The position numbers were made by a program, and so were the translations under genes. DNA of 50,795 bases, taken from Chara braunii. Its lineage: Eukaryota > Streptophyta > Charophyceae > Charales > Characeae. Of the stretch, positions 22,374-34,753 are shown one piece after another. The stretch's first letter is position 1; every line of letters starts with the position of its first letter. The DNA is taken from the NCBI GenBank assembly GCA_003427395.1, contig BFEA01000505.1, forward strand, positions 1,120,525-1,171,319, written 5' to 3'. The notes below the pieces were generated by a model. It had not been told where the DNA came from. It worked only from the letters and a program-made list of their open reading frames with translations, and searched no databases.

Positions 22374-23423
22374 CTACTCGCTCATCTCCTCCTGGTTCTG
22401 CCTGTACAACTGAGCTCTGCCCCCATCTGCAGATCTTTCCACCACTCTACCTTGTCTATCATACATTTTCCCTCCATTCTTAGTGACCTTCCCTGCTGCT
22501 TTGTCGTTGAGGAACTTAGGACACTCGAGAGCCCAATGCACACCATCCTTGCAGAAGAAACAGAGTTGATCAACCTTCCTTCTAAACTTCTTTCTCTTGG
22601 CGGTAGTGGAGGTGATGAGGGAGATCCCGCTATTTCACTGATGACCTCCTGTTGCTCTGTCCCAGGGGCTTGGCCCCCAGAACCCGATCCAATGGCCCAA
22701 GATTTCAGTCTACTCCTCAGTTCGCCCATCTCTGGGACGTACTCAGGGGTATCCAATCTTTGTGGTCTGCCTTCAAGCATCTCCTCTGCGATGGTCGCCA
22801 GTACCTCCTCGCGAAGAACCTTCATCCTCTGCTCGAGCGCGGGTGTGCTCAACCCCTCCTGCATAGTATAGAATGCCTCAAGGAGTACATCCATGGACCC
22901 CTCATCAGACCCAAGTGCAGGCTGACTGACAGTTGTCTGTGACCTGTCTCTTGCCTGTACTGGCATGGACTCTGCCGCTGGCCCAAAAGACGCTACTGGC
23001 TGGGTGGCAAGCTCCGTAGGTGCCTGAAACTCAAAGGGCTCTTTTTCGGCTTCCTTCCTTGCCTTTGCTTCCTCTGGATCTTGGAGAGCCTTTCCAATGG
23101 ACGACTCCTTAGTTGGGCTTGCCATAGATGGCTGCCCAAATAAACCTTGTACTGCCTCTCCTTGGATGCCATAATGTCTGCTCTCAGTCCAATCCACCAC
23201 TCTGGAAGACGCTTCTTTCCCCATCCTTGCCACCATATCCTGAAGCTGCTGTCTCATCTCCTGGATGATGGCGGTCTGGCTGGCTGTCTGAGCCCTTAGT
23301 TCGCGGATTTCTGCCTCAGCTGCCTCCAACGACACCCCATGCCTCACTTCCTTTGTCTTCTTCCCGGCCAGATCATCCTCCAACATCAGATACTTATTGA
23401 AAGATGTCTTGGCCAGAAAACGA
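22374..23423 (-). pseudogene. C-terminal part of a second gag, frameshifted and cut by an LTR
   Basis: On the minus strand the frame is already open where the LTR boundary cuts it (23423) and continues through a charged coiled-coil region (residues EAAEAEIRELRAQ onward, about 23200-23330). A low-complexity Pro/Ala/Glu/Ser linker follows. A frameshift between about 22600 and 22640 moves the reading into another frame, where a nucleocapsid knuckle CFFCKDGVHWALEC (C-x2-C-x4-H-x4-C, about 22523-22564) and a basic, Gln-rich tail run to a TAG at 22374-22376. This gag differs from both other gag proteins in the window, so a third retroelement is represented. The N-terminal capsid part is missing. 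Confidence 0.7.
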
Positions 23424-23870
23424 TGTCGGTGTGAATACCCTTACAAGGGTATCCGCCCTGTTTTTTTTGCAAGTAATAGAAAATAAGTTTGATTTAAAAT
23501 TTAGGTATAACGCGCGAGGCGTGGCGGTGTCTATGGTTTACGTTAGGCGGAATGGTTGGCTAGAGTAGAGAGTGTGTGGGCGCGCAGGTTTAAGGCGTGC
23601 GTGATCTCTCTAATTATTGATGATGGCGAAGTCGGCGTAGTCGCCGGCCTTATTTTTATTTTTGATTAAACTAGGATTAAAAAGATTATACCTCTTGGTT
23701 GATGCGCTTGCTGTGACTTGTGCTTACGTGCGGAGGACGATGTCGATGGCAGCATTGTTCGGTATAGTCGCGCAATGGACGCGGGAGGTTGACGACCGTG
23801 AGTTTTGTTGATAAGCCGATTTGTGGTTTTGAAATATTTCAGTAAATCAGCGCGTAGCGCAGTACCTGTG

Positions 23871-23878
23871 TATATAGG
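23871..23878 (+). promoter_or_regulatory. TATA-like box in the LTR
   Basis: TATATAGG lies about 450 bases into the LTR and is followed by TGTCCG. The same TATATAGGTGTCCG-like sequence occurs on the minus strand at 41545-41559 and, changed, at 19935-19950. Conservation of position in three LTR copies supports a promoter; the start site is unknown. Confidence 0.45.
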
Positions 23879-25979
23879 TGTCCGCCAACACTAGACCCAG
23901 CCTTGGGCCTAGCGTTATCGGTTACTGCGTCAGACTTTCATCAGAGAGATTTAGGGGTTGAGACCGAGCGGTTGAGGGCTCGGAGGGGCTATTCCCTTTG
24001 GTTTTGCCGTCGGCGGCGTCAGAACGGTGCTAGCGGTTTCTTTTTCCTCGTAAGTCATATTCTAATAATTAAAAAGTTTTAAAATATTTTATTATTTATT
24101 TTAGTGATATTTTTATACTTCTGCGTTCCTTGATTCGGACGAGACGCCGGTTTAAAGGTCATCGCGGTAGTCGAGTACCGTGAGCACGCGCCTCCTTTGA
24201 CGGGCAGGTTTGGGTTTCCACGTGTTCGAGTTGTTGATGGAATTCCCCTTTCCTGTCTGCCTTAGAAGGAGTCCGACGCGCATACGAGCCAACGGGTGAT
24301 TATCCCACAGGCCGGAGGAAAACCGGAGGAGTGGGGATTGCCGCAGGCGCACCGTTCGCCGACTATGAGTTGTCTTGAGAGGTTTGAATGTGGGCGTGCC
24401 CGTGGGACCCGAGAGACATGGGCTGCAGGGGCAGTTGGTGTGAAATCCCTCTGCACGATCCAAGCTCGGCATGACCCACCCAGATCCATATTGTAGGCTT
24501 AGGAGTACGCCCGTGCCTTCCCACTGTTTGGGGAGTCAGGGTGGTCACAACAGCAACACTATCAAGTTCGGACTCGCCGATACTCACTTCCATACGGTCC
24601 TGCCGCGGCCACCAGTCGACACCCTCTCTGGTGTCTGGACAGTTTGGCACAGGAGGGGCGCTAAGCACGAGGGTCGTAGTACCTGGGTATGGGGCCAAAC
24701 GGCTGGCGATACCGGGCGTGAGACTATGACCGAACACCTCTAAGTCGGAGTTAGCGTTTGCAGTGACGACATATGCCTCCTCGGATGATACCAGCTTGTC
24801 GGATTGCCCTTGCGAAGTTCCCCTCAGAATAGCGGGCAGGATGTTAAGTGGCGTCCACTCACAACTGTGGGATCGAGAGTTGCGAGGAGGAGACTGGCAT
24901 CAGGTGACCGGGTGGAGGCAAGAGAGGAAACGGCAGTACTGGGGCAGCAGGAGCAGCGACGAGAAGAAGAATACGGGGGAGAAAGATGAATCGAGTTATC
25001 TAATAGTTGTTCCCTCAGAGATCTCCCTCGTTGGGGGAGGTTGTGGCGTTGGGGGTTGCCGGATCAAAAAAAAAAGAAAAAAAAGGATGAGGCGGACGGA
25101 CTGGTAAAAAATGGCAGGGCAAACCCGAACGTGAAAGGACGCTAGATGCATGAGGGGTCAGGAAGAACACAGTGAGAGCGAGCGCGAGCTAGGGCGGAGG
25201 CAATAGGCAGGCGTGACATGGGACTGAACCCGAACTCTACACCGCGCCGGGTTCGTGTAGAGCGGAGCCGCAGATGGCAGCAGAGAGAGAGATGAGCAAG
25301 GCGCAATAGGAAGTACGTAACTGCGATTCTTGACATAATCAGCCGAGTGAAGGGTGGATTTCAGGGTTTTCATAGCAGGCGACCTCGAATCTGGCTTTAG
25401 ATTAGCATGAGAGTTAGTGTAGAGGAAGTTAGTAGGAAGAAAGTCCGCGCGGAGAGGTCGTGAGATTGGATATGGCAATGAGGGAAACCGTGTAGCTCGC
25501 CGATTCCTCAACGGATTAAAGCAAGGAAACGGGGGATTGGGAGGTTTTGGGCCAGGGCGATTCCGTCAGTAAAGTTAGTTTTGCTAAAAGATTAGTGGAG
25601 TGGGAGCTACGGACGAAGAGGACTGCTCTGAGCTATGGCGGAAGGAGAGATGGAAGTAAAAGGTGGAAAATACTACTCGATTCCTTCTGAAAATCGACCG
25701 ATGAGAGAACAAGAGTAGGGGTTTCAACAATGGGCGAATCCGACGTGCTCTGATTTAGAGGTTAAGGGGTAGGATTCGGGATTCCATGGATAGCAACCGC
25801 ACCCACCTGAAAGCCTCATTATAGAGAGGCGTGAATCTTCCCATATTTTGGGGAAGATTCATTCTCAGTTAACACATTCGAAAAAAGGGGAGAGATTATG
25901 TGGTATAGTCAGATGGGAGGAAGGGTGTCGTACTTACCTGGCAGGACTTCTGTGAGGAGCAACACGAATACGTGTACGT

Positions 25980-25980
<1 letters not shown>

Positions 25981-26029
<49 letters not shown>

Positions 26030-26046
26030 AAGAAAGAAAGAAAGAT
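25981..26046. repeat. (GA)n microsatellite
   Basis: A run of GA dinucleotides passes into (GAAA)n at its right end. It lies inside LTR copy 3 and is absent from the matching region of the other copies. Confidence 0.95.
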
Positions 26047-27554
26047 TACCTCCAAGACGAACTAGCCGAGAAGGAAGAATCGAGAGTCGAGTTGGGCCTT
26101 TCCACTTGTTGAGGCGCTCGTATCAGCTTGTGCACTACAAAAGGGCCGTATGAGCCAGTCAGCAGCCGCTGCCTTCCTAAGCCCCCATAAGGCAGTTGAC
26201 ATTGATTAAGAGATAGGATCTACTAATGAGGACTGGTGAAGCGAGACGAGACGTAGGTCGGGCAGATATGAAGGCCGAGTGCAGTGGAAGGGCTGAGGCA
26301 AATCTTTCTGTGAGGGACTCACTTAGGCTGTGACTGTACCAAATCAGTTGGCGGGAGTAAAGCCAACTGAGGATCAGAGATTTGCCTTTTTAGCCAGCAT
26401 GCCACTTGCCGCATTAGTTGGGGCAACAGAGAAGCCAGCGCCAGGGCCGGAAGGCTTACCAGCTGGTCAATGGGATTGCACAGTCGGTCGGATGAAGAGG
26501 CTGCAAATGAACTTCAAGCTGGAAACTTGTCGACGGGCCAGCACACTGCTCATTCAAGCCTCAGGTAGCATCTACTATGCTCCTTGCTGCTGAATCAAGG
26601 TGTTAGTCTTGTGGCGCTTCGACTACACCCCATTGAGCATGGAGCGTTGGTTGTGGTTGCCATACACTCTACTGTGCACGAGGTGCATACGAGGTTGCTA
26701 TATGCACGGTGTTTCTGAGTCTGTAGCGGTGCACTGTAGCACTAGCATGGGGGGCATGCAACGCGTACACCAGAGGTAAGGGCACAGTGACTTCGAGGCT
26801 TACTTGTTAACCGCAGGATTACTCATTCCTCTGGACAAAATAGCGAGAGAGTGAGAGACTACAGAAGGAATCATAGTCTAGAAATTTACCTATGAGCTGT
26901 TGCGCTGCCTTCCTTATCGATCAAAAGAAGGAAGAAAGAGGGTTGTGTTCTTGATTCATAACCCGTGTCTGAAGTTGGGTGGGGTAGCTGAGTTCGTCGA
27001 AAGGGAAGTCAACGATTGGCGTTTTGACTAATGGTTGACCAAGCTAGGTAATTCGGCCACCATTGTGGGACCCTCAGGCGCGTGAAGATAACAAGGCCCT
27101 CTCCTGGGAGTTGAGTTTGTCCCCCCCCTATATCTCGAGAGTCTTAAACCCCTCACTCTGTCTTTCTTACTCTCAGTCTAAGGCGGTAGGCGGGATTGCA
27201 ACCCATAGGACCGCATCAAGACTCTGTGGGGAGTCAACCCACCGATTGTGGGAGCTCTGTCGGAATCTCGGCGAGGTTCTGGAGGCAAGGAACAGAGAGG
27301 TAACCTTTCATCTCCTTCTATAAACCTAGTTATAACCCCTATCTGTATTTCTTGATATGTTTGACTATGTATATTGCCTGCATCCCTACTTTGACTTTCA
27401 GTTTGACTTTCAAGACACGAACCAGAGTAAGTAAAGGAATGTATGCGCAATGTCAGTTTCAGTTTCATTGTTTGACTGAAAGCAAATTGTGAGGTTGCAT
27501 CTGGGGGAAGGATGGGAGGAAGGCAGTATTGCATGTTTGACTGGGTCAACCAAA

Positions 27555-28250
27555 GATTGAGAGAGTCTCCATAAGATTGGAGGGCCAATGCTATGTTTAT
27601 CTTTGATTGTCTGAAGGACTTGACAGGTTCTCTTAAGATTGGGTGGTCTGGTTGCTCTGACTTGTGAGGGCTGACTGTGATTGACTTTTTTGGGACCAAG
27701 CATGTTCCATAAGTTTTGGTGGCTTGGTCGCCTCGTTGACTTTGGTTTTTTTTCAGTTTCTTTTGGTTCTGAACGAGGAGGTCTGAGCATGTTTCATAAG
27801 TTTGGGTGACTCAGCCTCTTCCTGCTTTGGCTTTAAGAGAAAGAACCAGGCTGAGGACCAGACATGTTCCATAAGTTTGGGTGTTTTGGTCCAATGCCAC
27901 GCACATGCTAGAACCAAAATGTTATAACTTGGTTATACTTTATTATTATATTACTTATGAACATGCTAGTCATACACGGTTCCATAAGTTTGGGTGATTT
28001 GACTATAGCTTATCACAAACCGAAGAGAGTATTACTTAAGAGTAAATTTGTGGTACGAAGGGGCAGACTGAATCTTGAGTTAAAGATGATCGATTCAGTT
28101 ATATGTTACCTCAAAAGATTAAGTGCAGATAATTATATAAAGTTGCGAGGGTGGGCTAGTCATATGCCCAAAGAAGAGAAAATTTGTTGTGCCTTGTGTT
28201 TTTGTATACTTCATGGCTAAGCTAGACATGTTCCATAAGTTTGGGTGGTC
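27555..28250. repeat. hairpin array II (copy 3), loop with AACTTA on the minus strand
   Basis: Here the array is inverted, with the loop CATGTTCCATAAGTTTGGGTG. Pairing stems include GACCAAGC/GCTTGGTC (27694-27701 with 27722-27729, 8 bp perfect), CTGAG/CTCAG (27783-27787 with 27810-27814), GGACCA/TGGTCC (27855-27860 with 27887-27892) and TAGTCA/TGACTA (27967-27972 with 28000-28005). Stems differ from unit to unit while the loop hardly changes. Confidence 0.75.
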
Positions 28251-28544
28251 TTACTTTATGCCTTATGTAAGCTGGGTATAAAGGGATAAATCATTGAGAC
28301 TATGAACTATTGTTTGATAAATTGACTTTGGGATAGTGAAAATACTTACCTTTGTGGTTTGACCTACATGAGACAGAATGCGACTACTACTTAGTCTGAG
28401 TTTCAGTTTGATAGGTAGTTGCTTTAGTTGCTCGTCACGTGCTAGAGCCATAAGAGTTAGTTTCAATTCCTACATTTTCTGAGCTAAGTTTATTTTTACT
28501 TAGGTCGATTTTTATATTTTTTTGGATCATTTATTATACTTGGT

Positions 28545-29105
28545 CTTGTATAAATCTTGATAAGTCACTTTCTTTACGGGAAGTGCTGCCGAAATTTCTA
28601 CAAAATCAAGGAGTTAATCAAATTTTGTCTTTTTCAGAGTTCAGTTTTTCGAACTTTTTGGCTTAGTAAAAATCTTGAAAACCTCCTTTTCTAAAGGAAG
28701 TGTTGCCCAAATTTTTGTTAATTCAGGGAGTTAGATAAACTTGGACCTTGAGAAGTCAAAGTCATTTTAGATTCTGAACTTAGCTTTATATAAATCTTGG
28801 AATATCACTTTCTCTACGGGAAGCGCTGCCGAAATTTCTACAAATCTGAGGGGTCAGTTGAACTTTGTCTTGAAGTCGAACTCAAGTCTAGCTTCTAAGT
28901 TCCTATCTGACTTAGTATAAATCTGGGAAGTCTACCTTTCTAAAGGAGATGCTGCCCAAATTTTTACTAATTCAGGGAGTTAGACAAAATTTAACTTTCC
29001 AGAATTAGAGTTTGGTTTTGTTTTCATATTTGAGTTATGATAAATTATGAGAAGACACTTTTCCTACGGGAAGCACTGCCGAAATTTTCTTGGTTTACAA
29101 GAGTT
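28545..29105. repeat. hairpin array I (copy 3), inverted
   Basis: Five units contain GGGAAGYRCTGCCGAAATTTCTAC or GGAAGTGTTGCCCAAATTTTTG, the reverse complement of the units in the other copies. Each is preceded by its pairing arm, such as TTTATATAAATCTTGG. Confidence 0.65.
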
Positions 29106-29373
29106 AGATTATATTTTGACAGATGGCCACTTTGGCAATCCATCCTGAATAGGGGAGACACTGCCATATGTTTGCCTTGCGTTAGGCACTAGCTTAGAGG
29201 CAGACCTAGGATTAGCTTGCTGGAGAACCTTGAGCGAGATTGTGATATGAAGATTATTATTCATGGACTTATAGATTTAGCTTGGGGATTGATCTGTCTT
29301 GTGTTACAGGTCCTCTTGATTGTTTGATTCAAGATTTGAGCTACATTCAGCTTGATCCCAAGAGGATCATCTT

Positions 29374-29392
29374 CTGTTATCACTGATAACAG
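29374..29392. repeat. conserved 19-base palindrome (copy 3)
   Basis: CTGTTATCACTGATAACAG is the inverted counterpart of the palindrome at 1643-1661 and is perfect apart from its unpaired centre. Confidence 0.7.
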
Positions 29393-30068
29393 ATCGGTTG
29401 TCGATTCGTCGACCTACCAATTCATCCTCAATACTCAACCTAAAAGGCTTTAGCCTTGGTGATTTTTGTTTTTTTTATTAAGGTTTTCACCCGGATTTTT
29501 ATTGAATGGTCATTTAACAAAGTTACTGAGCATTTAATTATGGAAGGTTGGCCAGAGGTTAAGGCTTGCATGACTAAAGCGAGGGGTATAAGTATAGAGA
29601 TTGGTTAAAATTGACTCCGTGTAGTACATGGACTTTTGGTTGACTCTTTGATGTGATTGCAGGTATATGCTGTGGTTCGAATTTTGGATTTGATTGCCTG
29701 CAATCACACACATATATATGGTTGTGAGGAGCCTCACTGTGATTGTGAGAAGTGATCGTCACATACTTATACCTCTTTTACATCAATATATATATGTACT
29801 TATATTAGGTGTTTGTGTGACCTGAGCGGCCCACTCCTAAGGATTTAATTGGGGTCGAGATTGGGAAAAAAAAAAAAGAATTTTTTTATTGTTAAATGTT
29901 TCTTAAGGATTTCTTAGTCGGACGTTGGTCCTGGGCCTGGATTCAAGGTCCTTGTCCAGGACATCCCAGGTCCTAGACTCTGCATGAAAGGGATCACCCC
30001 CTGCGCAAAACCTATTTTCCCTGCCTGTCGGGACACTCAGTCTAAAGGTCAGAGGTGTCGCGGAGGCC

Positions 30069-30092
30069 GCACGGCTATCCCTTCAGCCGTGC
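30069..30092. repeat. stem-loop with copy-specific stem
   Basis: GCACGGCT pairs with AGCCGTGC around ATCCCTTC. Directly beside it ATCGTGA (30096-30102) pairs with TCACGAT further on. Both hairpins occupy the places of different stem sequences in copies 1 and 4. Confidence 0.65.
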
Positions 30093-30563
30093 AATATCGT
30101 GAAGGGATAGACCCTCACGATACTTTGAGTTTGATACTTGAGTGTCATAAGTCGTACTCGGATCCACGAGGGGCCGCTTGATTATGGGCATTAAATAGTA
30201 CGCCACCTGTGCGACTACTTGTATATTCATGCATTGTTAGTTGATACGGGAAGGTCCCTCGCCCGCACAGTTTTATACTAAGTCACGCGCGCGACGCCTA
30301 TCTGATTTCCGCATCGGAGAGTTATGAGAAGGCTACTAAGGGACTAGGAGTGTTGTCGTGTTGTTTTGTTCTGTGTCGTTCTGTATGTGTATGTAGGTGC
30401 GTGCGTATTTTAATTTTTATGTTCTTTAGAGTGGAGTACGCGTGGTGTATGAGATGCGTCCTAGTCGGCCGGCGATGAGTCCCGCTTGGGACCTCAACCC
30501 CCCCAAGATGTCGGTTCGCGTGCGGGTCCGATAGAGGCGTAAAACCGCACACAAGCGGTTAAC

Positions 30564-30903
30564 GGGGACCCCCACTTTTCGGCCTTTAGTAACCATGAAT
30601 GATCCTGAAATTAGGGTTTTGGGGTCAAATTTTGTGTTTTTTTTATTTATTTTTTTTTGTCTGTTTTTGTTTTTGGACAAGCTTGCTGTCTGTCAAATTT
30701 GGTGTCATTAGGGTTATTAGAATTTGTGTTGTTGATCATCCTGAAAATCCTAAGATTCTGATGAATTTTTTTTTTGGCAAAATTGCCTGAAAATGCACTT
30801 TTGAGGTGCTGTTTTTTGTTTTTATTTTTTTTTTTTTTTTTTTTTTTTTAAGCTTGAAATGACCTTATGGTTTTCTTATAAATTGAGGTGAAAAATGAGG
30901 GGT
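30564..30903. mobile_element. 340-bp insertion with 8-bp direct repeats (MITE-like)
   Basis: The sequence between 30564 and 30903 has no counterpart in the other LTR copies. CGGTTAAC flanks it on both sides (30556-30563 and 30904-30911), like an 8-bp target duplication. The ends resemble an imperfect inverted repeat: ACCCCCACTTTTC (30568-30580) against GAAAAATGAGGGGT (30890-30903). It is very T-rich, with a T-run at about 30820-30849, and has no coding frame. An 8-bp duplication fits hAT-type miniature elements, but the GGGG between the duplication and the left terminus is unexplained. Confidence 0.5.
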
Positions 30904-31212
30904 CGGTTAACCGGCTCTCCCTACGCGAGGCCCCAACTCTGCGATTGCAACTGATTAGCTTTCATATTGTGGACTGGTAGCTCGGCGGGGATACGCCCAC
31001 CGAAGGGAGGTGACAGCTCCCAGAAGGTGGAGGTAAGTCGTGCCTCACGTAGGCCGTATCCTGTCGTAGGGGCTCGCGAGAGGTATGGCTGGGGCACTCG
31101 GCTGGAGCGGCTTGCGGAAGCTCCATTATACGAGGATAAGACCAACTCATGCGTGACGCGGACGGGAGGGTCCCGCCCTACCTTGAGCGGTGCCGGACCG
31201 ATGGGCTCGACA

Positions 31213-33543
31213 ATGGATCTTACGGTCAAGGTACCCATCTGCAGACCTCGCCATCTCGAGTCGTGCTCTCTCTGGAGCCGCCAACTCCTCGCCATACTGA
31301 CTCTAAAACTCCTCCCACATCTCCCTCCGTGACTCCACAGAGTTTAGGTGGCACGCCAGGTGGCTGATCTGGGAGAGCTCCTACCACCTCTAATCTCTGC
31401 CTCTGTATCCACCATTGTTGCGCACTTCGATCTCTTTACCACAAAATCCACCATCCTGCAGGCCACGCATTTCCAATCCATCTTTGTCCCAGTTTCCGCC
31501 TATTCTGCCTCCTTTGGCAGAATCACGCTTAGATGGACACTTGGCACCAAACGCCGCGAAAACCTTCCCTTTAGCACATTACGGAACTTAGGATCAGACG
31601 CCAGGATCCCCTTCAAGGTCATAAGGTCATTATGACCTTCAAACAACCTATCAATCACCTTCTCCACGACAAACCCTGCCTCCAACCGGACCGCATACTT
31701 CTTATTTTTTGGAGTCGCATCGCGCAGAATCGGTTCGGCTTCCTCTTGGGCTCCCCTCTTCTTAGCCCTTTGCTCCGCCCTTCGATCCTCCTCTTCGCGC
31801 AGCCTATCATCTTGCTCATCTTTATCGTCGTCCTCCTCTACCTCCACGACCTCTTTCCTTTGTTTTGGCTCTTTCTCTCTCCGAGGGGGTTCTCGGCTGG
31901 CACTTGCCTTGCTTTGGCCCCTGGTTTGCGCTGCTTGCGTCATTCTCCCTTGCGTTATAGGGGACCTAAAAATCATTCCAGACCGCGGGCCTGACCCTAC
32001 AGTGGTTACTTCGGGGTACCCTTGCTATCCCGATGCTGACTCTGGTCCAGATTCATAGAGGAAGACTTTGGGGATGTTGGCCCTCCATTCCTTCACTTCT
32101 TCACAAATATCCACCAACTTTTGCTAGTATCTTCCAACTTTCCTCCACAAATCCTCCATCTTCCCCAGCAGGATTGACGCCGACTCCACTTTGTCATCCT
32201 CGCCCTCTCCATCCGACTCAATGACTATAGGCTCCTCTTTTATTGTCCCTGGATGTAGCCTTTGAGCCACCTCCTCACCACATTCCACCTCTTCGACCCT
32301 TATTCGTGGGTCCTTCTCTTGCCACAACTTGAACATGGCTAGCGTTGTGTGCCTCGTGGCTACCCGTCTAAGGGCTTCAACCCTTACTCCACCTGAAATC
32401 TTCTGGTCAATGTACACCCCATACTGATCATATATATCACCATCCATGTTGGAATAAATCAGTATGGTCTACCACCATCCCGTCTTATATTGCAGAACCG
32501 TATTGTATGGCCTTACTTGTCGCAATGCTGACAAATAGTGGTCCTCCAATCAAAATGGGGTTTCCCATACCCTTGACCTCCTTGATTTCCTTGACCCTGG
32601 TAACCTTGGTTGTCCCATTGTCCTCCTCGACCTCCGCCATTCCTACCACGTCCTCTTCCGCCGCCTCTTTCTCCATTCCCCTGGTTGCCCTGACCCTCAT
32701 TCCCTCCCCCAGCTATGCTTCCTTGTGAACTTGTCGCGGGCGATGGGGGAGGCGTCATGGGCTGGGCCTGTACCGCAGGGTAACTTGGCGGCGACATTGT
32801 AAGAGGAATGGCCTCCTCTACCACTGGTTCCTTCCCCTTCCCTTGGATCGTTGTCACCACTTTCTTTTGTACCACGACGGCTTTCCAATAACCCAACTTC
32901 GAGAGTACGTCTGTAACGATCCTTTTCACCCCGGGGTCCCTGAGGAGGTCGCATTTCGCTCTTTCCTTTTCTGCCTTTGCTGGCGCATTTGGTACTGTTC
33001 CACCTGGTCCAAACTCCCTTTCTCCACCCCTTTGTCGATGGTGGCCTATGTGAGTTTCGCTCTTCCTCCTCCGTGGCTCGTCAATTTTGCGGCTTCCGAG
33101 GCAGTGAACAGGAAGATAGCACACTGTGCTTCTTCCAAGATTCCGGAGACCTTCTTTGCCTTTTTCTTAAACTCCTGCACAAAGGCCCCGACCGTGGTAA
33201 AATCATCCCTGTTCATCGCTTCCAAATCTGCAGTGGTCAACAGACCATCGCCCAGCGTGTACTTCCTTTGCATACCATCCTTGAATCTCGCCCTGTTGCC
33301 GTTGGCTGCATTTATAACCTTCTCCACTTCATGGTGGTGCCCATGAAGCACGTACTTCTGAATACGTTGGAACTTCACCGTATCTGACAGTCCCACCAGT
33401 GCCTGTTCAACCAACTCCAACCATTCTGAAACTCGCTCCTCATTAAAGTGGAAGGTATCGACCTTTGGAACATTTCTTTGCGCCCTGTCTCGCCTGTCTA
33501 TAGCCTCGATAAGATCATCGATTGTCAACCTTCCCGGCACCAT
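31213..33543 (-). pseudogene. gag and protease-region remnant of element 2
   Basis: The minus strand starts with an ATG at 33543 and a capsid-like frame of about 150 codons. A frameshift lies in an A-run near 33085-33088. It continues with a Pro-rich then Gly/Arg-rich linker. A nucleocapsid knuckle is interrupted by an in-frame TAA between CQHCDK and GHTIRFC (about 32505-32540). Another frameshift leads to an acidic segment (32447-32124), and two more stops lead to a segment with ILASDPKFR (near 31580), like the region before the protease in Ty3/Gypsy polyproteins. The last readable part has MVDTEAEI (31394-31414), which lies where a retropepsin D-T/S-G site is expected but has Glu at the Gly place. 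It ends at the LTR copy 3 boundary. No reverse transcriptase or integrase remains. Confidence 0.7.
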
Positions 33544-33950
33544 TAGCTATGCCTCCCGACATCTTGGCCGAATCTCTTACTCAACTTCCCTGTTAAGAAG
33601 AGGTAGAAATTTTCATTCAGCATCCTAACTTATCACACTCTTATCAGGTTTCCTACATAGTCCTCTCACGATCCTGGCCTCACAGACACTACCACTCTTT
33701 CACCTCTGAACCCATCTCAGTAAAGTATATTCCCTCTATAAGACTTTCCACACAGTCTTCCTAGTCCGGCAATCAAGCAAGTTAAAAAAAAAAACAAAGG
33801 TTATTAATAATATCTGCTCACACTGATAGTCAAACAAGACATCACGCATTCCGTCTCATAGGCTCATAAAAACTTCCCTTATATGCCTATTTTTTTCTCA
33901 ATCTCATACCCGGATGTCGTTCCACCAGGGACAACGGTAGGCTTCCGTTA
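33544..33950 (-). other. 5' untranslated leader of element 2
   Basis: This stretch of about 400 bases lies between primer site and gag start. The end near the primer site matches the leader of element 1. No coding frame is visible. Confidence 0.5.
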
Positions 33951-33968
33951 TCCCCGACAACAACGCCA
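33951..33968 (-). other. primer-binding site, tRNA-Asp type (element 2)
   Basis: The minus strand reads TGGCGTTGTTGTCGGGGA two bases inside the LTR end. It differs from the complement of the plant tRNA-Asp 3' end, TGGCGCCGTTGCCGGGGA, only by C-to-T changes. Together with the site at 7307-7324 it defines the primer of this family. Confidence 0.82.
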
Positions 33969-34753
33969 CTTGTCAAACGCATCGGTCCCGCACTGTGCAA
34001 GGGGCGGGACCCTCCCGGCCACGTCACACAGGAGTTGGTTTAATCCTCGTCGTGAACACACATGGAGCTTCCGCAAGCCGCTCCGGCCGAGGGCGCCAAC
34101 CATACCTCTCGCGAGCCCCTATGACAGGATAAGGCCAAGGCGAGGCACGACTTACCTCCACCTTGCGGGAGCTGTCACCCCCCTTCGGTGGGCGTATCCC
34201 CGTCGAGCTACCAGTCCACAGTACGAAAGTTAATCAGCTGCAATGGCAGAGGTAGATCAGCCGAGGCCCGAAGGCGTTTCTCGTTCGCTGTAGCATAGGG
34301 GCTATGCGCGGTCCCATGCCTCTATCGGACCCGCACGCGAACCGACGCACTAGGTGGCTGAAGTCCCAAGTGCGGCTCGTCGTTGGTCGACTAGGACGTA
34401 TCTCACTCACCAGGCGTACACCACATTAAAAATATGAAAATTAAACACACACACACACACACGAAACGACACACAATAAAAGAACACAAACAATCTTAGT
34501 CCCTTCAATAGTCATCCCATGACCTTCCGACGCGAAAATCGGATAGGCGACGCGTGCGAGACTTAGTATAAGACCACATCGACGCGGGGTCTTCCCATAT
34601 CGGTTAACAAAGCATAAATATGCAAGCAGTCGCAACGATTGCGTACTATGTAGTGCCCATAATCAAGTGGTCTCTCGTGGATCCGAGTATCGCTTATGAC
34701 ACTCAAGTGTCAAACTCGAAGTATCGTGAAGGTCAAGCCCTTCATGATATTGC

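Larger units (their letters stand above)
23424..31212 (+). repeat. giant LTR (copy 3), complete, plus orientation
   Basis: The LTR starts TGTCGGTG at 23424 and ends GCTCGACA at 31212, giving 7789 bp with the family inverted termini TGTCG/CGACA. It is the reverse complement of the arrangement in copies 4 and 5: the start region, a diverged purine-rich middle (24100-27060), hairpin array II, array I, the 19-base palindrome, then the end region shared with 118-900 and 7327-8100. It carries a (GA)n tract and a 340-bp insertion. The flanks do not show a clear target duplication (ACGA before, ATGG after). It sits between two different minus-strand gag remnants, so it may be a solo LTR created by recombination. 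Confidence 0.7.
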
